Positions 1 to 5,935 are shown, numbered from the stretch's first letter. The stretch is DNA of 7,479 bases from JBBATK01 sp046052705 (GCA_046052705.1 JBJOLU010000057.1:1-7479), one strand, 5' to 3'. The notes: a model not told the origin generated them from the sequence alone. Translations and numbers: made by a program.

Positions 1-215
1 GAAGGCACGATGCGATAGTCTTGCACTACACTTGCCCGGCCATAGGCGGCAATGCTCACCAGGGCTGCATCCACAAGATTATTCGCCAGCCATTGCTCGC
101 ATTCCTCCTCGGTGCCACGGCGAAGAACAATTGCTCCCTGCGATGCGGCAGCGAGCTCCTCGGCGCGACGGGTAATAGGTGTATACAGAGAATCGTTGGG
201 AATTGCTAAACGCAT
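1..215 (-). CDS. MqnA/MqnD-like menaquinone biosynthesis protein, N-terminal fragment
   Basis: The reading frame starts at an ATG (213-215) and runs off the left edge, giving 71 complete codons. It begins MRLAIPNDSLYTPITRRAEE and contains a segment near residues 49-70 of the form V-D-A-A-L-V-S-x-x-x-Y-G-R followed by D-Y-R-I-V-P. This layout (short N-terminal strand, an acidic helix, then 'DxALVxxxxYgr...YrivP') resembles the PF02621 periplasmic-binding-fold enzymes. MqnA dehydrates chorismate and MqnD acts on cyclic dehypoxanthinyl futalosine in the cytoplasmic futalosine route to menaquinone. The assignment is from remembered family pattern over a fragment only; a different solute-binding-like protein is possible. 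No Shine-Dalgarno sequence precedes the ATG. The 101-bp gap to the upstream esterase gene is AT-rich around 255-285 and could hold its promoter, but I see no clear boxes. Confidence 0.5.
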   Translation of the reverse strand, partial: MRLAIPNDSLYTPITRRAEELAAASQGAIVLRRGTEEECEQWLANNLVDAALVSIAAYGRASVVQDYRIVP

Positions 216-316
216 AAATAATTACTGAACGTGCCGACGGTGAAGAAAGTTACTCTTGATAATATTTTTTAAATACTTTTTACTACTCGCTAAAAGCTCG
301 TGCTTAATCAATCAAC

Positions 317-1060
317 CTACACGCCTTTAGCAAACCAAGTGCGAAGGGCGTGGGGAAGCATTTCGCGCCATGTGGGCCAGTCGTGACGGTATTCTTTGCC
401 CCAGATATCAACGTAATTAGGAATGCCCTTCTGCCCAAGTATGCGCCCAATCTCCACGGAGCTTTGGGGATCCTCGTAGGGACCTTGTCCGGTCATGAAA
501 TACACGTGACGTTTGGCTTGGAGCATTGGCAAGAAGGTGGCGTCGTTTAACCCCGGTAGATAATGCACCGGTGAATTAAAGAAGCAATTATCATCCCAGT
601 ACGATCCGGTATAGGTTTTCAGATTGTAGGTGCCGCTCATGGCAATGGTGCCTTCAAAGAGATCGGGCCTGCGGAACAGCGTGTTCGCAGCATGGTATGC
701 TCCCAGAGAAACGCCGCAGGTGATAATTGGCACCGGGCCGTTGCAATCGTTGAAGATGAACGGCACTACTTCTTCGGTGATGTAGCCGTTGTATTGCTGA
801 TGCCGAATGGCCTTGTCTGCCGGCTTCATGGAGCTGTTGAGCCAGCTTTCGCTGTTGATGCTGTTGATGGAATACACTTTGATCATGCCTTCGTCGATGA
901 AGGGGCGCAATGAGTCGATCAAGTGAAAGCGTTCGTATTCCAGGTAGTCGGCCGCGGCGCTGGGGAACATCAGCAGTGCAAAACCATACGAACCGTAGGT
1001 AACGATCTCCATGTTCTTGTTGAGCCGAAGGCTCCACCAGCTTTGAATGTCTCTTCTCAT
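317..1060 (-). CDS. Alpha/beta-hydrolase esterase (COG4947-like)
   Basis: A 247-residue soluble protein starting MRRDIQSWWSLRLNKNMEIV. It follows the plan of the small 'putative esterase' family: an N-terminal strand pair, an F-P-S turn near residues 32-34, the nucleophile elbow G-V-S-L-G at 116-120 (Ser118), a structural 'SGTYN' strand end at 142-146, and a C-terminal G-x-E-Y-R-H-D-W segment with His226 as the likely catalytic base. Glu196 or Asp197 is a candidate acid. It probably hydrolyses an ester in the cytoplasm, since no signal peptide is visible; the substrate is unknown. The open frame extends in phase to an ATG at 1291, but the extra 77 residues are Arg-rich, family-unlike and would run almost to the purF start, so I use the ATG at 1060, where similarity begins. 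The gene diverges from purF. Only a weak GGA precedes the start. Confidence 0.85.
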   Translation of the reverse strand: MRRDIQSWWSLRLNKNMEIVTYGSYGFALLMFPSAAADYLEYERFHLIDSLRPFIDEGMIKVYSINSINSESWLNSSMKPADKAIRHQQYNGYITEEVVPFIFNDCNGPVPIITCGVSLGAYHAANTLFRRPDLFEGTIAMSGTYNLKTYTGSYWDDNCFFNSPVHYLPGLNDATFLPMLQAKRHVYFMTGQGPYEDPQSSVEIGRILGQKGIPNYVDIWGKEYRHDWPTWREMLPHALRTWFAKGV

Positions 1061-1077
1061 AGTATTCCGATGATGTA

Positions 1078-1094
1078 CTGCAAACTCTTTGCAG
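1078..1094. repeat. Perfect 7-bp inverted repeat upstream of esterase
   Basis: CTGCAAA-CTC-TTTGCAG, two 7-bp arms with a 3-bp spacer, lies 18-34 bp upstream of the esterase start codon. It could be an operator half-site pair or a small hairpin in the leader. A repeat of this size is expected a few times by chance in a window of this length, so function is only a possibility. Confidence 0.3.
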
Positions 1095-1262
1095 AGTGCA
1101 GCTCGCGGATGGTGTGTTTGGGATACCGGAACGAAGCGTTCCTGCCGGCAAATATACGGAACGCCCGCCGGTACCGGGCCCGTGCTGAAGTCGGAGTACA
1201 GCCCCGGCGCCGCATCAGCTCTACGTTTGGCGGCAATCGTGGCAATTGCGGTTCTCTTGGCG

Positions 1263-1270
1263 TATTTTTG
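1263..1270 (+). promoter_or_regulatory. Possible promoter -7/-10 box for purF
   Basis: TATTTTTG matches the Bacteroidota-type -7 consensus TAnnTTTG exactly and ends 26 bp before the purF ATG, a sensible place for a short leader. No matching TTTG -33 box lies at the usual 19-21 bp spacing; the nearest TTTG is at 1226-1229, too far upstream. Treat it as a candidate only. Confidence 0.22.
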
Positions 1271-1296
1271 CCGCACTCCACGCTCATTCATCCTTT

Positions 1297-2805
1297 ATGA
1301 TATCACCGTATCTCGAAGCACTCGACAAACCACAGTGCAACTGCGGAGTGGTTGGCGTTTTCAACCATCCTCAGGCCTCTGTAATGAGTTACTACGCTCT
1401 GCACGCATTGCAGCACAGAGGTCAGGAAGCCGCGGGAATTGTGAGCGCGTACAGCGATGAAAAATCCGGGAAATCCCGCTTTGCCGTACATAAGGACGAA
1501 GGCCTGGTGCTGGATGTATTCTCCGATGGTGATGTGCTTACCAAAAAACTACGCGGGCCGGCTTCTATAGGGCACAACCGCTACTCTACCACAGGCGGAA
1601 ATTCCGTTGCCAATATCCAGCCCTTCACTATCAACTACCGTGCGGGCAATCTTGCGCTGGCACATAATGGAAATTTGGCTAACACGCGTGCGCTGCGCGC
1701 CGCGTTGCAGAACGACGGGGCAATCTTTCAGACTACCACAGACAGCGAGCTCTTCCTGCATCTTATTGCGCGAAGCAAAAAGGAGACACAACTAGAGCAA
1801 TTGCGCGAAGCGCTGCAAATAACCCGCGGTGCATACTCTTTGGTGGTGCTTACGGACAATGCCCTTTATGCCGCGCGCGATCCTCACGGCTTCCGCCCAC
1901 TGTGTATAGGTAAAATCCGCAATGCCGATGGTTCGGATTGTTACGTAGTGGCAAGCGAGAGTTGTGCATTGGATATTATCAGCGCGGAATACGTTCGCGA
2001 AGTGAAACACAACGAGATAGTTGTGATCGACAACGATACCGTGCAGACGGGAAGGATTAAATCGTACACTATCGAAGAGCAAACGCCCGAAGCGCGCCAT
2101 TGCATTTTTGAGTACATCTATTTTTCGCGCCCCGACAGCAAGATATTTGGTCACAATGTGGACAAAGTGCGCCGTGCCTTAGGTAAGCAGCTTGCAGTTG
2201 AAAGCCCGGTAGACAATGGTTCGTACAACAACGTAACTGTAGTAGCCGTGCCTGATAGTGGCAACACTGCCACTCTTGGTTTTGCCCGCATGAACGAAAA
2301 AGAAAACGGCATACCTTCCCGCTACGAAATAGGGTTAATTCGTAGCCATTATGTGGGGCGTACCTTTATTGCGCCCGGACAAGACAAACGCGAATTCAAA
2401 GTGAAAACCAAATTCAATGTGGTGCGCGGAGTGCTGGAAGGCAGAAAAGTAGTGCTGGTTGACGACTCCATCGTTCGCGGCACCACGTCCAAATCCCTTG
2501 TAAAACTTGTGCGCGAAGCACATCCCGGCGAAGTTCACATGCGTATTACCTCGCCGCCTATTACCCATCCCTGTAAATACGGTATGGACTTCCCAAGCTC
2601 CGAAGAGCTTATCGCCAATCACTTCCCGGACCAAGACGCTATCGGCAAAGAACTTGGCGCCGACTCTCTTCATTATCTCTCCGTGGAAGGGCTCATGAAA
2701 TCCGTCCCTTCCGATCCCGGTATCAATTACTGCACCGCCTGCTTTACCGGTAATTATCCCGTGCAAATTGAACTTGGCGCGAATAAGTACTCGACTGAAG
2801 AGTAG
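1297..2805 (+). CDS. purF: Amidophosphoribosyltransferase (glutamine PRPP amidotransferase), Fe-S type
   Basis: A 502-residue cytoplasmic enzyme catalysing the first committed step of purine synthesis: PRPP plus glutamine gives 5-phosphoribosylamine, glutamate and pyrophosphate. The N-terminal Ntn-type glutaminase domain has C-G-V-V-G-V-F at 16-22, H-R-G-Q-E at 40-44, N-R-Y-S-T-T-G at 94-100, the oxyanion segment H-N-G-N-L at 123-127 and T-T-D-S-E at 147-151. Cys16 should become the catalytic N-terminus after removal of a 15-residue propeptide. The C-terminal phosphoribosyltransferase domain carries the PRPP loop V-V-L-V-D-D-S-I-V-R-G-T-T at 385-397. Cys269, Cys426, Cys479 and Cys482 match the four cluster ligands of the Bacillus enzyme, so a 4Fe-4S cluster is expected. 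The ATG at 1297 is preferred over the in-frame one at 1246, which only adds a non-conserved 17-residue stretch. There is no Shine-Dalgarno sequence. The gene stands alone, without other pur genes nearby. Confidence 0.97.
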   Translation: MISPYLEALDKPQCNCGVVGVFNHPQASVMSYYALHALQHRGQEAAGIVSAYSDEKSGKSRFAVHKDEGLVLDVFSDGDVLTKKLRGPASIGHNRYSTTGGNSVANIQPFTINYRAGNLALAHNGNLANTRALRAALQNDGAIFQTTTDSELFLHLIARSKKETQLEQLREALQITRGAYSLVVLTDNALYAARDPHGFRPLCIGKIRNADGSDCYVVASESCALDIISAEYVREVKHNEIVVIDNDTVQTGRIKSYTIEEQTPEARHCIFEYIYFSRPDSKIFGHNVDKVRRALGKQLAVESPVDNGSYNNVTVVAVPDSGNTATLGFARMNEKENGIPSRYEIGLIRSHYVGRTFIAPGQDKREFKVKTKFNVVRGVLEGRKVVLVDDSIVRGTTSKSLVKLVREAHPGEVHMRITSPPITHPCKYGMDFPSSEELIANHFPDQDAIGKELGADSLHYLSVEGLMKSVPSDPGINYCTACFTGNYPVQIELGANKYSTEE

Positions 2806-2806
2806 A

Positions 2807-2855
2807 GGCAGGAGGGGGGAATTCTGCATACGTATCTCTCCAAAACCCTTCTGCC
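2807..2855. terminator. Imperfect stem-loop between convergent purF and MCE gene
   Basis: GGCAGGAGGG (2807-2816) can pair with CCCTTCTGCC (2846-2855) over 10 positions with one G-T wobble, enclosing a 29-nt loop. It begins 1 bp after the purF stop and lies 6 bp past the MCE-gene stop, filling the 56-bp convergent gap, so it is placed to act as a shared 3'-end structure. It has no proper T-tract on either strand, and the wobble becomes a mismatch in the minus-strand RNA. An mRNA-stabilising hairpin or a weak or Rho-assisted terminator are both possible. The loop holds a small ATACGTAT palindrome (2828-2835). Confidence 0.35.
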
Positions 2856-2861
2856 ATCAGT

Positions 2862-3815
2862 TTAGGGTCTGGTGCCGAGGCGCACGTTGACGTTCACGCC
2901 GTGTTTGGAGATTGCATCCACAAAGGTGCCCAAGTTGGAGAGGGCAGTGTCCAGGCGGGCGGCCATATTTTTATCGTAGATGAGTTTGCCGATGGTGCCA
3001 TCGCCTTTGCGAATCTCTTGTACAACCTCGTTCATATCGTTCATGAAGTGATCGACGCGAACAATGGTAGAATCGGCGGACACCAGGATCTTCTGCGTAC
3101 TGGACGCAGCTGCATTCACTTTACGCAGCAAGGCGGTAACCGTGGTGTCGTTTTCCTTGACCATGCGTTGAAGGTCTTGGCTGAGCGAGCGAAGATTCTG
3201 CAGGGAGACCTGAAGGTTCTCGCGATTGTTCACGAGCACTGTTTTCAATGCTGCCACAGCTTCGTTGGCGTTCTCTGCGGTTTGCTTGACGTTGTTGACA
3301 AAGGAACTATCGCCCACAAGTTTATTGAGCGAAGCGCTCATGGTGTCCAGGCGTTGAAGCACATTACGCGCCGAGCCGCTTACATCACCCACAAAGCTCA
3401 TCAAGTCGCCGAAGTCGGGAGCAGATGATCCCTGAATCACCGCACCGGCCCATGGCTGTGCGGCAGTGCCGGGAAGCAGTTCGATTTTCTTTCCGCCGGT
3501 GAGTTCCAAAATGGTGATGCGCGCAGTGACGTCGCTGCGCAGGTCAGACACATCATCCATGTTGATGTCTATCATCACTCCGGAAGCATCGGGAGATACC
3601 TTGCTTACGGAACCGCGCTTCACGCCGCGCACATACACGGGCGCGCTGCTCTCTATTCCGGAAGCGCTGGGAAAATGTATATGCAAGGTGCTCATGTTTG
3701 CAGACACCGACACTCCGCGCCCAAATGTGACGCCAAGAATAAGCAGTATGATACCTACAAGGACAACAGCGCCAACGCGAATTTCCGTTTGACGTATTAC
3801 TTCGTTCGAAGCCAT
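2862..3815 (-). CDS. MCE/MlaD-family lipid-transport substrate-binding protein
   Basis: A 317-residue protein with a short cytoplasmic N-terminus, one hydrophobic helix at about 14-31 (V-G-A-V-V-L-V-G-I-I-L-L-I-L-G) and the rest in the periplasm. Residues about 41-118 form an MCE domain: F-P-S-A-S-G-I at 48-54, V-Y-V-R-G-V-K-R-G-S-V at 60-70, and L-E-L-T-G-G-K-K-I-E-L-L-P-G at 103-116. Residues about 135-300 are Ala/Asn/Gln/Val-rich and predicted helical or coiled-coil, as in longer MCE proteins that form needle-like extensions; E. coli MlaD is only about 180 residues. MCE proteins work with an MlaE-type permease and MlaF-type ATPase to move phospholipids between inner and outer membranes. 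Neither partner gene is in this window; the gene appears monocistronic, with a terminator upstream and convergent purF downstream. No Shine-Dalgarno sequence precedes the ATG. Confidence 0.88.
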   Translation of the reverse strand: MASNEVIRQTEIRVGAVVLVGIILLILGVTFGRGVSVSANMSTLHIHFPSASGIESSAPVYVRGVKRGSVSKVSPDASGVMIDINMDDVSDLRSDVTARITILELTGGKKIELLPGTAAQPWAGAVIQGSSAPDFGDLMSFVGDVSGSARNVLQRLDTMSASLNKLVGDSSFVNNVKQTAENANEAVAALKTVLVNNRENLQVSLQNLRSLSQDLQRMVKENDTTVTALLRKVNAAASSTQKILVSADSTIVRVDHFMNDMNEVVQEIRKGDGTIGKLIYDKNMAARLDTALSNLGTFVDAISKHGVNVNVRLGTRP

Positions 3816-3865
3816 GGTGAGTGGTTGTTGATAGTGAAGTGCGCTTCGAAACTACGACCGCGCAC

Positions 3866-3895
3866 AAAAAAAGCCCTGAGAAATTTCAGGGCTTT
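3866..3895 (-). terminator. Intrinsic terminator of ssb
   Basis: Read on the minus strand, AAAGCCCTGA - AATTTC - TCAGGGCTTT forms a perfect 10-bp stem with a 6-nt loop, and its 3' arm runs straight into seven consecutive T residues (3872 down to 3866). It lies 36 bp after the ssb stop codon and 50 bp before the MCE-gene start, so it should end the ssb transcript and leave the MCE gene with its own promoter. On the plus strand the A-run precedes the stem, so it points to minus-strand use. Confidence 0.9.
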
Positions 3896-3931
3896 GCCAT
3901 GGACTCTTTACTGCGTCACTTCCCGCCACTG

Positions 3932-4333
3932 TTAGAACGGAATGTCGTCGTCGATGGAAGCAGCAGCAGACTCGCCTTGCGAACTGCTCTCTTCACTGCG
4001 ACGTCCGTCCAGCAGTAGGATGTTGTCGGCAACTACTTCGGTGAAATACTTTTTCGTTCCGCTTTGGTCTTCGAAGATGCGTGTTTGTAAACGCCCTTCC
4101 ACATAGATACGCGATCCGCGATGCACCAGACGCTGAATGATCTCTGCAAGACCACGCCATGCAATGATCGTGTGCCATTCCGTGTGCTCTTGGTACTGGC
4201 CATCCTTGTCCTTCCGCGATTCGGTTGTTGCAAGGCGGAATTGTGCAACAGGAATACCGCTGGCGGTGAAGTTTACGTCCGGATCTTTTCCGACGTTTCC
4301 AATGAGCATTACTTTATTTAAACTGCGCGACAT
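3932..4333 (-). CDS. ssb: Single-stranded DNA-binding protein SSB
   Basis: A 133-residue protein that coats single-stranded DNA during replication, recombination and repair and recruits partner enzymes through its tail. It opens MSRSLNKVMLIGNVGKDPDV, the standard SSB start, and the OB fold spans about residues 1-110. Trp54 in the T-E-W-H-T segment matches the conserved DNA-stacking Trp position; V-E-G-R-L-Q-T-R is the usual late strand. A short linker rich in Ser, Glu and Ala (about 111-127) leads to the acidic interaction tip D-D-D-I-P-F at the very C-terminus. The linker is much shorter than in E. coli SSB (178 residues), common in other phyla. It is not next to rpsF/rpsR, the frequent ssb neighbours. 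Transcription likely starts in the 204-bp gap upstream and ends at the terminator downstream. Confidence 0.97.
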   Translation of the reverse strand: MSRSLNKVMLIGNVGKDPDVNFTASGIPVAQFRLATTESRKDKDGQYQEHTEWHTIIAWRGLAEIIQRLVHRGSRIYVEGRLQTRIFEDQSGTKKYFTEVVADNILLLDGRRSEESSSQGESAAASIDDDIPF

Positions 4334-4339
4334 AGTCGG

Positions 4340-4344
4340 CTCCC
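4340..4344 (-). promoter_or_regulatory. Shine-Dalgarno-like site of ssb
   Basis: On the minus strand GGGAG lies 6 nt before the ssb ATG. It is the only convincing Shine-Dalgarno-like sequence among the six genes whose starts are visible here, and it supports the start at 4333. Confidence 0.5.
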
Positions 4345-4374
4345 ATCAGGTAGTAAAAAAATCTCTCCGTCACG

Positions 4375-4394
4375 TTGGAGTGAGGTGGAGTGAG
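4375..4394. repeat. 10-bp direct repeat upstream of ssb
   Basis: Two abutting copies, TTGGAGTGAG (4375-4384) and GTGGAGTGAG (4385-4394), differ at one base. On the minus strand they read CTCACTCCAC then CTCACTCCAA, 42-61 bp upstream of the ssb start. They could be paired binding sites for a regulator in the ssb promoter or leader, or a chance short duplication. The remainder of the 204-bp gap (4334-4537) has an A/T run near 4443-4455 and an 8-bp palindrome GACCGGTC (4456-4463), but no promoter I would stand behind. Confidence 0.35.
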
Positions 4395-4537
4395 TTCCCC
4401 TCTGCAGCGCCGGTAACTTACACCGCGAGCATCAATAAACAACAAAAAAATTAAAGACCGGTCAGAATAGTGGAAAACTTCCTATGTGCCGAAGATTTCG
4501 CCACTTCCGAATAATGATTTTGCCGCTGCAATGATAA

Positions 4538-5719
4538 TTACGAGCGTATCGCCGCCAATTCTTGGCGAGCAATAACCAGCTTTTGAACTTCGCTTGTTCC
4601 TTCGCCAATGGTTAGAAGCTTTGAGTCGCGCCAGAATTTTTCTACGGGGAATTCCTTTATATACCCGTACCCGCCGTGTATCTGAATTGCCTCTTCGCTT
4701 ACATTCACTGCCACTTCGCTGGCAAACAATTTTGCTTGCGATGCTTCTTTGCCAAAAGGCTTTCCTGTATCGCGCAGCCATGCAGACTTGTAGGTGAGTG
4801 CGCGAGCAGCATCGATATTCATGCTCATGCGCGCAAGCTTCATCATAATACCTTGCTGATCGCCAATGGGCTTGCCAAACTGCACGCGCTCGCGCGAATA
4901 CTTCATGGCCGCTTCGAAGGCACCTTGGGCGCAGCCCACACTAAGAGCCGCAATAGAGATACGGCCGCCATCCAGAATTTGCAACGCCTGGGTAAATCCT
5001 TCGCCTTCGTTACCGATTAAGTGATCTGCCGGCACGCGCACGTTGTCGAAGGTAAGAGAGGCAGTATCACTGCTTCGCATACCAAGCTTGCTTTCCTTTT
5101 TCGAAGCATAAAAACCTTCCATGCTTTTATCGATAGCAAAAGCACTAATACCCTTTTTGCCCTTCGATGCATCGGTCATGGCCATCACTACCGCAACATT
5201 TCCAACATTACCGTGCGTAATAAAATTCTTCGAGCCGGTAAGTATGTAATGATCGCCCTCGCGCCGTGCGGTGGTTTGCGTGCCGCCCGCGTCGGAGCCC
5301 GCATTGGGTTCGGTAAGGCCCCATCCGCCCAGCTCGCGGCCTGTGGCTAAATCGCGTACATATTTATCGCGAAGCATTTGGCTTCCGAATCGATAAATAT
5401 GATTCATACATAAACCGTTGTGCGCTGCCACACCCAGAGCAATAGAGGGGCATACACGCGCCACTTCCTCTACGATGATAGCATATTCCATGTACCCCAG
5501 GCCGGAGCCGTTGTACTCGGTGGGAATCACCACACCAAGAAAGCCAAGATTGCCCAGCTTCTGAAAAATCTCAGTGGGGAATGTTTGTGTTTCATCCAAA
5601 TGAGAAACGTGCGGACGAATCTCGTTCTCGGCGAACTCACGAATAGCAGCGCGAATTGCCTGATGATCTTCGGAAAGTTCAAAGCTGAAGGAGTTATGAT
5701 CTTCGGTGTTGTGACTCAT
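4538..5719 (-). CDS. Acyl-CoA dehydrogenase (short/medium-chain type)
   Basis: A 393-residue FAD flavoenzyme that oxidises an acyl-CoA to the trans-2-enoyl-CoA and passes electrons to ETF, in fatty-acid or branched-chain amino-acid breakdown. It covers the whole family fold: N-terminal helical domain (about 14-125), the middle beta domain with the FAD-binding G-L-T-E-P-N-A-G-S-D-A-G-G at 134-146 and G-S-K-N-F-I-T-H-G at 162-170, and the C-terminal helical domain with R-x-Q-F-G-K-P-I at 278-285 and H-G-G-Y-G-Y at 348-353. Glu373 in G-E-G-T-S-E-V-Q is at the position of the catalytic base of MCAD/SCAD enzymes. Chain-length preference cannot be read; butyryl-CoA or 2-methylacyl-CoA are reasonable candidates. 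No ETF, thiolase or hydratase gene is nearby. The start has no Shine-Dalgarno sequence and is preceded by an unusual tandem-repeat leader (5728-5844). Confidence 0.95.
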   Translation of the reverse strand: MSHNTEDHNSFSFELSEDHQAIRAAIREFAENEIRPHVSHLDETQTFPTEIFQKLGNLGFLGVVIPTEYNGSGLGYMEYAIIVEEVARVCPSIALGVAAHNGLCMNHIYRFGSQMLRDKYVRDLATGRELGGWGLTEPNAGSDAGGTQTTARREGDHYILTGSKNFITHGNVGNVAVVMAMTDASKGKKGISAFAIDKSMEGFYASKKESKLGMRSSDTASLTFDNVRVPADHLIGNEGEGFTQALQILDGGRISIAALSVGCAQGAFEAAMKYSRERVQFGKPIGDQQGIMMKLARMSMNIDAARALTYKSAWLRDTGKPFGKEASQAKLFASEVAVNVSEEAIQIHGGYGYIKEFPVEKFWRDSKLLTIGEGTSEVQKLVIARQELAAIRS

Positions 5720-5727
5720 AGTATGAA

Positions 5728-5844
5728 ATAGTTGCGTGTTGAAGTAGTATGTAGAAGTTGTGCGTAGTACCTGTGTGCTGTACTTGTGTGCTGTACTTGT
5801 GTATAGTACTTGTGTCTTGAACTTGCGCGTTGTCGTTGCGTGTT
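5728..5844. repeat. Nine-copy degenerate 13-bp tandem repeat in the acyl-CoA dehydrogenase leader
   Basis: The stretch divides exactly into nine 13-bp units starting at 5728, 5741, 5754, 5767, 5780, 5793, 5806, 5819 and 5832. Plus-strand consensus is about G-T/A-A-C/G-T-T-G-T-G-T-G-T-T. The central units are nearly identical: 5780-5792 is GTACTTGTGTGCT, and the units at 5780, 5793 and 5806 share GTACTTGTGT. Units drift towards both ends, and the G at unit position 7 is invariant in all nine. The array ends 8 bp upstream of the dehydrogenase start codon. The period is not a multiple of 3, so it is not a protein repeat. There are no unique spacers, so it is not CRISPR. As minus-strand RNA the array is A/C-rich and poor in G. 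It could be a set of protein-binding boxes, a variable-number repeat tuning expression, or an unstructured leader. Confidence 0.88.
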
Positions 5845-5899
5845 TTTACTACGGCGAATTTACGGACGAAGAGCGATGTAGTGCGCGTGCTAATCCGGC

Positions 5900-5929
5900 A
5901 GTACACGTGCTCCCCACGCACGCGGTACT
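5900..5929 (-). terminator. Imperfect hairpin after the GT-C gene
   Basis: On the minus strand AGTACCGCGTGC can pair with GCACGTGTACT (5+5 bp around a small asymmetric bulge) across a 7-nt loop GTGGGGA. It starts 6 bp after the stop codon of the glycosyltransferase gene. There is no T-tract, so it may be an RNA 3'-end-protecting structure or a weak terminator. The rest of 5845-5935, between this hairpin and the 13-bp array, shows nothing else I can name, although it must contain or adjoin the dehydrogenase promoter. Confidence 0.3.
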
Positions 5930-5935
5930 TGCGGG

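Noticed and set aside
254..285. AT-rich self-complementary stretch upstream of the MqnA-like gene, considered as a terminator or promoter.
   Set aside because: The possible stem is five A-T pairs only and no -10/-35 or TTTG/TAnnTTTG pair with proper spacing is visible.
1057..1287. A 76-codon minus-strand frame whose TGA overlaps the esterase ATG (ATGA), suggesting a translationally coupled small gene.
   Set aside because: The product is Arg-rich with no recognisable pattern, the region is open in several frames, and its start would lie 9 bp from the divergent purF start, leaving no room for promoters. The ATGA overlap can arise by chance.
1061..1291. In-frame N-terminal extension of the esterase to the ATG at 1291.
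   Set aside because: The extra 77 residues are basic and low in hydrophobic pattern, while the esterase family similarity begins right after the ATG at 1060.
1246..1296. Longer PurF start at 1246.
   Set aside because: It would add 17 residues to a propeptide that is already a typical length from the ATG at 1297, and the added sequence is in the likely promoter.
2335..2829. A 164-codon minus-strand frame antisense to the purF 3' end.
   Set aside because: It lies opposite a highly conserved coding region and mirrors its codon pattern; no independent support.
4444..4463. GACCGGTC followed on the minus strand by a T-run, considered as a terminator for the acyl-CoA dehydrogenase.
   Set aside because: The palindrome is self-complementary with no loop, so only a couple of base pairs could form in a hairpin, and the T-run is offset.
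4482..4781. A minus-strand 99-codon frame overlapping the 3' end of the acyl-CoA dehydrogenase.
   Set aside because: It is a shadow frame of the well-supported dehydrogenase; its product is Lys/Arg-rich and unrecognisable.
5728..5844. A CRISPR array.
   Set aside because: Units are 13 bp and directly abutting with no spacers, and no cas gene is present.
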